Of a stretch of 64,000 bases of DNA, positions 1 to 11,700 are shown one piece after another. Where the stretch lies: positions 856,321-920,320 of the forward strand of contig NW_019091417.1 in the NCBI RefSeq assembly GCF_001949145.1, read 5' to 3'. The translations under genes and the position numbers were made by a program. The notes under the pieces are model-generated. The model was not told where the DNA came from, ran no database searches, and worked only from the letters and a program-made list of their open reading frames with translations. Every line of letters starts with the position of its first letter. The stretch's first letter is position 1. This DNA is from Acanthaster planci (taxonomy: Eukaryota > Echinodermata > Asteroidea > Valvatida > Acanthasteridae).

Positions 1-3000
1 TATGGCATTTCAATACTAAAACGTATTCCAGATTTATACTGGTATTAAATTCTGGCCTATTCAACTTTACCATTTAGCGATTTTTGATTCACACAGAAAA
101 TAAAATGTAGTTTTGTGCATTACCTCACAGACTCAGGACCTCTGCAACATACACCTACTACGCGAGTGTTTTTTGGGGTTGCTCTTTAAATATGTCAGAA
201 AGTTGGAACTTTAGAAATTAGACAAATATTGTTGTCAAACAATGATTAATCATGTTCATGTATGTATTCCTTTCTTTTCTGCGTAAAAATCAGGGGAACA
301 CCAAGAAGGTGGGTTATAATATTACATGTACTGGGTAGCTGACCCCCAGAACTATGGGGTCTGATGTTCGGGGAGTGGAGCAGACATCAGACGTGTCAGA
401 CCCCGCAGTCGTGGGGGTAACACTGCATGTAGGTGGCATTTTGTGAATGACCACCACAAATGGAAGCCTGTATCGGCCCCTCAAAATGCAGTCAAATACA
501 CATAGGCCCAATGCCATGACTGGAGGATACATCTGGGGCACCCTTTGTAAACTTTTAACTAAGTGGAGGAAAAGACTAGACCGACCCAGGCCTACACCTA
601 GTCTGAAAAATAACTTTTAACTTAACTTTATACTTTCACTCACAGCAAAGCATTACGAAAAATTTTAAACGACGGAAGAAATGTTTTCAATGATGGTTAT
701 ACCTATAATTCCAAGTGTTTTAAATACTTCAACATTTTCACTGCTAAAACTGACTTTTTGGGACATGTTAAACTACAGCAAGGGGAAAAACAGTAATTTC
801 CGTTTATTGAAATCTTACCAATAACATACGACTAAAAAGTAAAACTCACTGATGTTCGCATACATGCACAGAGGAATAAGGGGAAAACTCTTCCCAAGCG
901 TGTTTGGAATCCTTGCCGGATATTATGTCACAAATCGGTCACGAACTCAAACCAACTGGTAAACATGCTCGGTCAGTCCATTCCTCCATGGTCAATCCGA
1001 GGTGGGCGAGACCCGCGGGCACACAACAGGCTGCACCTCAGCACTCAGGGTCGCTCGAAGCTTCTCGCGGTGACAGCTTGTAATGTACATGTACATGTAG
1101 TTGCGCTACACACAAACTCACACACACACACGCACAAAGCTCAAGAACATCTTAGAGGAGCACTTGATACATGCAACAAAGGGCTCCTGTCATATTCACG
1201 ATATTTACATGTACCTTACCTACCTGTGGAATGGGAACACGCAAAAGCAACTTTACCGATACAAGGCTATATGGATGGAGTTCGTGGACACTTCTTACAT
1301 GTACCATACGCGTACCGAACCGTACCTGCTGTAAGTTAAATGTACTGTACTTGTGCGCAGTACTAGTAACGACATATAGCGGCTAGGATATGCATAATGA
1401 ACCTGGGCGCGGCGCCCAGTTCATGTGCGCACTGGTTGCGCGCACTTCCGCATAGTTAGTCTTATATCAAGTCGTTTACGGCAAAAACTGAATGGAAATC
1501 ATACACAATTAAGTACAACTTACTGCGCAAAGCTCTGAAAAAGTCTACAGGTGAATAAGCCCACAATCAGTCCGCCAACGCCCACACTTTCCAGCTTTAC
1601 TAGTACGCCCTGCCTGCCAGTCCTAGTAGCTAGTAAACTCAAGTACATGAACATGTATGAACATGTACATGTACATATACGTGCACATGTAAAAAGGACA
1701 GGAAATTACTGGGAAATAACTCGTCACCCACTTTACAACATGAACATGTACATGTATCACAAGTGGTGACGCGCAGTGACCCCAGGTCACAGGCTCGAAG
1801 CTATCCATCCAGTAAAATAGAGATATCTGTGATGTACATGTACATACACATGTACATGTACATGACCTAATGTTCGATCATAGCAGGGGTTGACTTTCAG
1901 ATTGCAAACAGATAACAACTTCTTTACATGATACTTCAGACTGCAGTTGAACCCCGTAGATCTGGAAGCGGCACTTATGGACGTTATAACCCTAATAAAT
2001 ACAACAAAAAGCCAACTTTGTTCACAAAAAATTGCCATTTGATAACAAAGTGGTCACATACAAACTATAGCAAATATTTGCCACTGTTGACTAGAAAGCC
2101 ACATGCCATTTTAAGAGGCTGGTGCACCTTTACTTCGAGTCACAGTAATGGTTTAATTCAGGATGTACTGAAAGTAATTGTAGATAATGTATACAATATT
2201 GTCTATAGTTATATTGCAAGTAAATTTCGCGTCTCCGCACAACCAAGGATGAGCTGCAAACTAAACTGTAGACTTTCTGTGGCATTTTGTAAGTATGAGG
2301 ATAAACACAGAAAACTGCTAAATAAGTTCTCCTTATAACGACAACTCTGACAACTGAAATCTTACGCAAAAGGCTTGCCCATTTACCAGACACCGAAAGT
2401 CTAACGTTCTACAGTACGTCATGCGCAATAACTACCTCCATTGTACAACGCACAGTGGGTGTACTCCATTTGGTTGCATTACACTTTCTCATTCAAAATG
2501 GCATCACACTTCGGTACTCTATAATTTGCTCAAACATTCACGAAAAGGTTCAACATAGAAAGAGTGCCAAGTTGAAACTTTGGCATCCCGAAGAAAATAA
2601 TAAACACTCATCAAGAAGATAACTTTTAGAGGGGAATATAATCACAGGTCCAGATATATCTTGAAAAAAATACATGTGCATGTACATTGTGTTTTTTGTG
2701 ATGAGGAACCATTTTTCATTCACTATGCTCCATCTTCCAAATCTCCTAACTTTGCATAGGGTCTGCAAAGACGAATTACACTGTACCATAATGATTGTAT
2801 TACACAATCTCAACCCCAGATGCTGTAATATTCTCAACTCTTCTAAATTTCAGGTAAAAACCACAGGGGACAACATGAAATTAGTGCCAATCTATGAAAA
2901 CCAGCTTTAAACAAGTATTACAACTTCACACAGACCTTAATTTAATACCATGTTATGTCACATCGTTTTGCAAACAACACAGAAGATTTCTACAAATCTT

Positions 3001-4560
3001 GACAAGAATATCAAATGAAGACTGGGGTCTTGCATACTACACTCCACTTCTAGGTCACATAAATGTAACTGCTGAAAATTAACATTCCCTTAAATAAGCA
3101 CCATTCCATAAAACCTTATGACTAGTTCATATCAAATGATAAATGTCCATATTTAAAGATGTCAGCAGACTTGGTCAAAGAATTCTCAAGAAGAAAACAT
3201 TAAGAGGAAGAACGTTTTCAAATGATAGCAAAATAAAATCATCTTTCCAAAAGTACGTATGAATGTATAATCCAATTTTGCTACGGGAATGCATCAATGG
3301 AATGATACAAATTTCATGGAATGATGAAAGACTGTGACAGTATTATTGGTCTGGTTTCTTCTATCCACCTAACTAGAAAGATAAACAACAGCAAGAGTAA
3401 CAGCCGAAGGGACTACACATGTATTTAAAAAATCACTGGACACTTGTCATTACAAAATGCAGGATTTCATTCCTTAGAAATAACTGCAGATACTGTCATT
3501 TCATTAACCAAAGCTCAAAAGCAAAGAAGATGTTGTTCCCAACATTTGGACATTTTCTTGATTTCCTTTACATTTTAAGCAAGGTTTCAACTGTTTATTG
3601 GCAATTAGATGAGACAACCTTCCAACAGGCAGAGTGAAAAGTTGCAAAAAGGAAGAACATGTAAGCATCTTAAACTCACATAATCAATAATACATCAGAA
3701 CAAAAGGACACATTACATCTAATAGCTGCCACCGAACTATTCTATATCTGGAAGAAAAACTACTAAATAAAATGACTCACTACATGAAGTATTACGAAAG
3801 AAAGGTTGATATGCTAAATTTATAATTAGTGTTCTTTGCACTATTGAAAGATATGGGTGTAGTGTTTATATTCAAGCAAATTCAATTAAGATCTTTTATT
3901 TACAAGAAACTTTAATTTGGGGAAAAAATAAAAACACTTTCATTTGTTATGGGAATATCTGATATGATATTACAATTACAGCAACAAAATTTTGTTCTGA
4001 AAGCTTTCACAGGTTTTTATTTCTGTCAATTAAAAACTTATTTGCAAATCTGAAACTCTTATGACAGGTATATCAGAACTTCAACAGAAGTCTAACATTT
4101 CATAAAATCTCAGATTCATATCATTAGTCTTTCATTTACATATGCAAATACCTTAGGCATATATTTAATTCATTGTCAATATATATGATTCTTCTTAATC
4201 TGGTTTTTGCATAAATGTAATCAAGATAGCATAACTACTTCATCATGATCCATGGTTTTTATGCTCACGGCTGCAAGTGAATTTTGACAAGAACTACAAT
4301 AAAGCCACCCTCTCAAAGGTGACTTATCAGCAATGTGTAGCACTGGGAATTAATATTAGGTGCCACTAATTGCTACTTAAATGAGAAGGTGGGAATGAAG
4401 GGGACATCATATTCACTCTCACAAGCAACGCATACTGCCCCATACATTTACTTTGAGCTTATAATTCTGTTTTCATGCTGCAGCACTTTTTGAAGGTTCC
4501 CTGAATCATTGACCATTAAACCACTACGGCCTAAGCACCAGACTATTCTGATCAGGTAAC
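1..4560. other. AT-rich non-coding stretch downstream of the gelsolin-like gene
   Basis: No recognisable gene. The open frames here (up to 136 codons near 1928-2338) show no domain, splice sites or codon bias that I recognise. It holds a CA run near 1115-1133 and ACATGT repeats at 1085-1870. The gelsolin-like 3' UTR may extend into its right part: minus-strand AATAAA signals occur near 3895-3900 and 4016-4021, but the polyadenylation site cannot be fixed by eye. Confidence 0.5.
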
Positions 4561-4582
4561 CCTAATCATAAAGTCTATCGTG

Positions 4583-5025
4583 TGTCTGAATTGCTTGACT
4601 ACAGCTTAGATTAAGACACATGGGAAATAGTTGAAGCTACTAGTCAAGAGCTTTTAAAGTCATACATGTTATTGTCTGTTGATGTCTAAACTGTTTGGCT
4701 ACAGCTCAGATAAAGACACATGGGAAATGGTTGCACATGGGGGTACAAGCCAATAGCTTCCTAGGTCATACATGTTATTGTCTGCTGATGTCTGAATTGC
4801 TTAGTGATGGCTTTAATAGATTAAGACACATGGGAAATGGTTGAAGCTACCAACCAATAGCTTCCTAGGTTATACATATTATTGTCTGCTGATGTCTGAA
4901 CTGCTTGAAGATGGCTTAGATTAAGACACATGGAGAACAGTTGTACTCGTACAGTAACTCTAGCTACTAGACAGTAACTTCCTAATTCACATGTATTATT
5001 GTCTGCTGAAGCCAGGTAATTAAGA
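4583..5025. repeat. Tandem repeat, period about 103 bp, about four copies
   Basis: Units starting near 4583, 4684, 4790 and 4893 each contain GTCTGAATTGCTTG-like sequence, then GATTAAGACACATGGGAAA, then CATACATGTTATTGTCTGCT. A partial last unit runs to about 5025. Spacing is 101, 106 and 103 bp. Copies have diverged by substitutions and small indels. The array lies just downstream of the gelsolin-like stop codon and may be in its 3' UTR. Confidence 0.85.
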
Positions 5026-5702
5026 CATGGTTTTATGTATCAGGTCAGAGAGATGTGTAGCATACAATACAGGTATGTGTTTAGCATTTCAGTTATCACT
5101 AACGGCTGTCCAAGATAAACTCAAAGATAAGCTGTTCTCCAGGCTTGACTACTGATAAAAAATCTTAACAAAAATTCTCATAGATTAACAAACAGTTATT
5201 TTTATCATCTTTGCAAGTATTTCAAGAAATAGGCATGTCTGTATCTTGAACATTTACTTCAATGTAGAGTATTAACATATCTCAATCAGAAATTTTCAAC
5301 TATAATTAATGTGAGTTAAGAGTCAAGTGCAAGAACAGTGGAGAAACTATGACTTCATGTACATGTACACAATGACATAAGTAAAATTACCAGTTTATGA
5401 TCATAGCGACAGTTTCTACACATGAAAAACTGAACCAATTCGAACCTTTTCAGCAAGCAGAAAAATATCATTATAGGTCCTAAGGCTGACAAAACATGCT
5501 AATATTTGGACACTACTTCCATTATTTAGATAAAGAGTGATAGGTTTGGGGGTTTGAGGTACATGTATGTTGCTGTGCACGTAGTGAGTATAAACCACCA
5601 CAACTTTGTTGAGAAGTTTATAGAATGGACCATACACTGCTTTGAACCAGGTGACAGGTGAAAGCCATTGTGGTAATACTAACAACAAATGGTTTCTGCT
5701 TT

Positions 5703-8700
5703 TTAGGCTACAGTGGCTTGCATGAATGCCCGAGTCTCCTTGCCTTGCTTGATGATGCTGACTGTAATAAGTGGGTGAGACGTGTTATTCAGATAGTTCT
5801 GGAATGAAAAAATAAACGTTTATCAGGCTACCTCAGTATTTGCAATAGTGTGATAGTGCACATAAAGGTAGCACAGTTGATTTAATGCAGGGCAATATAT
5901 CCAGTAACTCTATGACAAATAGAAAAAGTGAAAACTGGCTTCTTACAAAGTCAATCTGTGAACTAACCCTACAATAGACCAATATACAGACAATTACAGT
6001 GACCATGGAAATGGCATCACTGGTCATTTGCAATGGCCCTGTTTAATGGCGGTAAACATTGTGACAGCTATTGTATAGAGTCACTGTTCTGTGACAGTCC
6101 ACAGGAAATCCAAGACATTACTTACCGCCATTAAAGGGTGCCATCATATGCGTGTACAGTGAAACATCAGTGTATTTACATGCATCTATTATAGACATCA
6201 TACCATAATGTTTGTAACATGGTATTCTATAATTCTATTCTTTGTGAGTGTGAAGTTTATGCTGCCGTCTGAATTTTTCTTGTCTGTGAAAATAATACAG
6301 TAGATCCACAATTAATTCCTATCTGTAGTTACTTTCAAGTTGCAGATATTACTACTTCTTAACCCTTGAGTACCCTTATCCAGGAAATCCAAGCTTGCAG
6401 GAACTGGGAGGTCTTAAAGAAAATGAATTAGGAAAACTGTTATCTCTTAAAAGCAACTTACATGTGCATAACTCATGCCATTTTGTGTCTCTGCAACACT
6501 GGCTCCTGAACCAATCCAGACAAAACATTCTTTTGTTGTGTCAAGAATAAAGACATCCTTGGGAAAACAAAAACAAGGGCAAAAATTGAAAGTAACTCTA
6601 ACAGCCATGATGGGGTGCTTCAGAGCCTTACATTTAAGAGGAAATGTCCTCATTGGAATCATGAGACTTCTGACAAACAGGTAATCTACATGTAAATTCT
6701 ATACAATCTTTGTTTCCCACAGCAACATACAGTAAAATCTCGATAAGTTGAAGCCCATCAGGTCGAAACAAAAAAAAGACCCTTATGTACAATAAACTAT
6801 CCGTAACTCGAAACGCCAATACCACTAAAGCCACTTATCTCAAAGTCAATTAAAAAACAAAACACTGAAGAATGATGAATAAAAAGTGATGAAACAACGC
6901 TTGCCTTCATTATGAGTCATTACTGTCACGCGCACGGCTTTTCATTGATGACCTGAGCATGTTCACACAGGCTGCCATTGTCACGTCGACAAGCACTGGG
7001 TGGGCATCAACCGCAACCGTAAAATAACTCAGGCACAAATGATGCGCCCTCAAGCGCTTTGTACATGTATCGCGTGACCAAGCACGGAAGCCCTGACTGA
7101 CTGGCCTGCGTGCTGCATTATGTGGTAACAGCCCGATCAAGCAAAGCAAATGAATGAATTCTCAAGACGTAGACACAGGTACCGGTACATAACTTCATTG
7201 GTTTATTGTTTATTAATGTACCACATAAAAACATGTGTAATGATGATGTTTGAGGAAAACTTGCACAGTAGGGATAGCCTAAAATCTACTTCATGTTCGA
7301 CTCAACTTGCAGGCCAACTGCCGTAAGCCAGTAAGGTTAGGTGTGCACTGAAGCGTGTAACTTTCGATAACTCGAATGCCGGATAACTCAAACTTTTCGT
7401 CCATTCCCCTGAGCTTCGACCTATTGAGATTTTACTGTACTTCAATTTGGTATTCATAAAAATGTAGAGTACTACATGTTAGAAAGAGTTTTGCATAGTT
7501 ATTAAGAGATCGTCAACTGTAGAGTGGACACTAAACATGAGCTCTTCAAATTCTTAAGAAGTAGATTGTGCAGAAAGTATTCTATGAGACATAGAAGCAC
7601 TTACATCGGGTGACAGGTTGCTTCTGCTCAGTGTTCCCTCATTTGAAACTGAAGTAAACTCCAGCTGTCCAGAGTTATCAGACAACCTGAGAGGGAGTTA
7701 AAGGGGAAAATGGTAGAAGAAAATAACCGAATTCTGTTGTGCAAACCACAATTTAAGGCAACATCAAAGCTAGGGAAAATTAATTATGGATGATTTGCAG
7801 TGATGAGGTTGACAGACCAGAATGGTTCTAGAACTGGTACATGTACGTACACACCCTTGACTATACTACTCTATGCTGCCAACAGAGTTGATTTTAAAGT
7901 TGCCCTTTTCTTTACCCCATTTGTGAGCTGAACATCAGATTCGTCTCCAAGAAATCGATTTCCTGGACTAGCAAAAAGGACATCTTCAAAGAAAGTCAGT
8001 GGTAATTTTTTGTTTACACACAGCTGTTGGTGTATCACAAGAAAAAAAAGCCTAAAACAAACCAAGTAGTAATTCTTGTTTATTTTAGGGACCATCTCCA
8101 AGAGAACCTCTCCCTTCATCAGGTGCCACTCTCTGGATTCTTCCCACTGTAAACCTTCTACTACTTTCCTCTTACTACTCCCAGCATTAATCAATATTAA
8201 TTTAAGATTCTGTACACATGCTAAAAACTGTCTAGCAAGATTTACCCTGTTACAGAAAAATAAACATTGTTGAAGATTCTTGGCTAAAGCGTGGCAAGCA
8301 TCCTTTCCAAGATGAGACATGGTAATCCAAAAATCCATTAGCTTTTCTCAGAATTACTTTCATACAACTCAAAACATATTTGCTGTGGCGCTATCACAAA
8401 CTTCCAACAGCGTACCCTAATGATCCTTGATTCATCCCATTTAAGCATTTTAAGAATTTTCCAGTGTTTACATGCATTCTGGACTATTCAGCCCTGACAT
8501 TACTCATTAGCATTTTTAATTCATGGGGTTTGATGTTTGTTGCCTCAGTACAAAGGATGAATTATTGATTAACTGAAAATTGTTTTGGCAGATTTTGAAA
8601 ACCTTCTCGATTACAAAACCAAGTTGTAGCTACATGTACTTCAAAAGGGACAAGAACTGGAGTAAGCCCACTGTTCAACTAATGCATGGCTTACTTGAAC

Positions 8701-11700
8701 ATTGAAGGTTCACTGCCGTCAGGTTCATCATCAGCTTCATCTTCCTCTACAGGAGTCTCATCAAAGTCAAGGAAACAGCTGTGACCAAGGCTTTCAACAA
8801 CCTCATGGCTTGCCCTACCACGAGTGCTCTTGATCTTCTGGACCTCCTCCGAGCCCTAAAGGTGGGGTGTGGGACATAAATAGGATTATTTGGAGGACAG
8901 AGTTACTTTTTAAGCCTCTGTTTCTACATGTCAGGTTCAAGTCTGAAGATTCTTGACTCTGTGTGAGACAAGTTGACATAAAATGAATACCAAACATTAC
9001 AGCATGAAGCGAAACAATTAGAGAATTGTGTACATTTATATTGTGTGTACGGGAGTGACACAAATAATTTCAGGCCAAAACAAAAAAATTGTTCTTGGAC
9101 TTAGTTTTTTAACCACTTGCTGCCGGGGGCAGTTATCAATGTTGATGATGCTGGTCTGCGATAATTATCATTTTTTTTTTTTTTGAAATTCGTTAAAAAT
9201 CTTCATTTACTGGACACTTACAAACACGTGAAGGACTGTCTGGTGACCCCTCTAGCCTGACAGACAAAATCTATAAACACCTGAGTATTTCAGCCAGGCC
9301 TGCAAGCCTTGTATAAAGAGCCCAGATTGTGCGGTGTTATATAACTTTCTTTTGTTCACGAACCTGGCTCAGCTGCTGACCTCTTTTCAATAGGGGCCAG
9401 ATTAGCCTGTAGCGGTGCTGTGTGGCTCATTGCTGCAGTGGTAGAGCGCTTTTGTCCCCGGTAGTAATCCGCTTGCTTTAAATGCCCCAAACCGTGGTAT
9501 ACTGTTTCAAAATAAGGCTGGATTATCTCCACTTTTGAGAGTGAAAAATGTTGGTAATGCCCAAAGGCCTGGTCTTTTGTTCCCGAATACGGTCTTTTGT
9601 TACAAGGCCCTGTTCCCTTTGTCCGAGTTCGGAGACCCCGGCCAGGCATATAAAGCATACGTGTCCGGATCCGGAATCCTCGGCAAGAAATGGTTAAGAG
9701 TGATAATTTTCATCCATCAATCCGGAGTATCATGCCACATTCTGACCAGCAACGATAAAAAAAGAAGTCTCCATCTTATGTATGAATCTCCAAATGTTGG
9801 CTATGGCGTGAAATCCGGCCCTTCCTGTAATCTTTCAAATTTACGGGAGGGGAGGTCCAAATGAGAACATCTACTTCTCATTTGGGAATGCTTTCCTACT
9901 TGGGACGTAGTCCCTGTGTCTACAGCAAAAGCTTTCCAGGCCAGTTGTTTAATACAGGGCCACTACAATCAGTAACCATGTATTGATCACTGGATGATTC
10001 TTGCAGATTATCAGTACACAAAATAAAGCCTTGGTACCAGGTCAAATTGACCCATGGCTGACTATCGCTGATCAAACTCCCCCCGTGCACCACATGTACA
10101 TTTGTAACATCCAAACCTCTAACAGCCCTCGGTACCAGGTCAAATTGTCCCACGGCTGGCTATGACTGATCAAACCTACTCCTGTGCACCACATGTAACA
10201 TCCAAACCTCTAACAGCCCTCGGTACTAGGTCAAATTGTCCCATGGCTGGCTATGACTGATCAAACTTACTCCTGTGCACCACATATAACAGCCAAACCC
10301 CTAACAGACCACTTGTTGGCAACACCCGCAAAACATTTCACAGGACCCATGTTAGCCATTGTGCACATAAGCATACATCAATGGTCTACTGGTGTATTTG
10401 TCTCAGATAAACATTACTGAGTGTCAAAAATCAAGAATGTTCCTGTTCTATTGGACCTTATCAACTGGAACACTAGATCATTGTAATGTTCGAGCATGAG
10501 CGGTACGGTCTGCTTTGTGCACAGACAATTCCAGAGATATCATGTTCCCACTGAAATGGCCACCTTTTTACAAAGAGAACATTCTGCGTGGAATGTTTCA
10601 ACCATTTTCAACTATGAGACACACCGTTATACAGGCCCTTTCATCATGAACATATATCAGTGGTAAAACATTAACCACTTCCTGCCGGGGAATCCNNNNN
10701 NNNNNNNNNNNNNNNNNNNNNNNNNNNNNNNNNNNNNNNNNNNNNNNNNNNNNNNNNNNNNNNNNNNNNNNNNNNNNNNNNNNNNNNNNNNNNNNNNNNN
10801 NNNNNNNNNNNNNNNNNNNNNNNNNNNNNNNNNNNNNNNNNNNNNNNNNNNNNNNNNNNNNNNNNNNNNNNNNNNNNNNNNNNNNNNNNNNNNNNNNNNN
10901 NNNNNNNNNNNNNNNNNNNNNNNNNNNNNNNNNNNNNNNNNNNNNNNNNNNNNNNNNNNNNNNNNNNNNNNNNNNNNNNNNNNNNNNNNNNNNNNNNNNN
11001 NNNNNNNNNNNNNNNNNNNNNNNNNGACTATAAACGACCATTGAATGAAATGATGAATTTTTGAAGAATTTTGAAAACGGAAGAAATGTTAGGTCATCAT
11101 TATCAACATTGAAAAATGCCCCGGCATGAAGTGATTAACCATGCCACATTGGTAATATGGCCCACGTAACCACTTATTTACCCTATGTTTCTCCATCATG
11201 TTGCATGATGAACCACAGTACAGGTACAGCTTGTTCCCCTTGTCAATGATGTAAACATCATCTTCCGTGACCTGGGACCGGCAGTAAGGCACCTACAGAG
11301 ACATATTCAATATAACCTTTAAGAAAATCTGTAATTCAGAAATTGACATAATTGATCAATAACAGGAATGTACAAAATCAGAACAGTCACATGCACAGCT
11401 TTCCATAAGAAAAGAAAACTTTAAAGCAACTCTCTCTTTCCCTAAGGCTGCAAGTACATGCAGGCTACTAGTTTCCAAAATGTACTAAAAGGAACTATGC
11501 AATTTACATTCTACTGTAAAATCTGCTGATCAAATCTGCATCAAAAAAGTTCCAGCCTTTGTAATGACACAAGGAAAGAATACTATTTCTCACTGGCAAA
11601 AGAAGCAAAAGTTGTGACTTTTCCTTGAAAAATATGCACTGTTTCTAGTGTATATTTGTATCACCATTAAACCATCCAGACTATTGCATTCCTTACCTCG

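Noticed and set aside
965-1339. Overlapping open frames of 60-124 codons in the CA/ACATGT-rich patch
   Set aside because: The frames arise because ACATGT repeats lack stops in several registers; residues are repeat-derived (HVHV, TCTCT) and no domain or splice support exists.
1928-2338. 136-codon plus-strand frame
   Set aside because: No recognisable domain and low-complexity Lys/Asn/Ser content; its ends carry CAGTTG words resembling pogo termini but no TA flanks or extended inverted match.
10696-11025. A missing gelsolin-like exon inside the N gap
   Set aside because: The exons ending at 11182 and starting at 8855 join in phase (EKHR to GSEEVQKI) and the gap is bounded by transposon ends.
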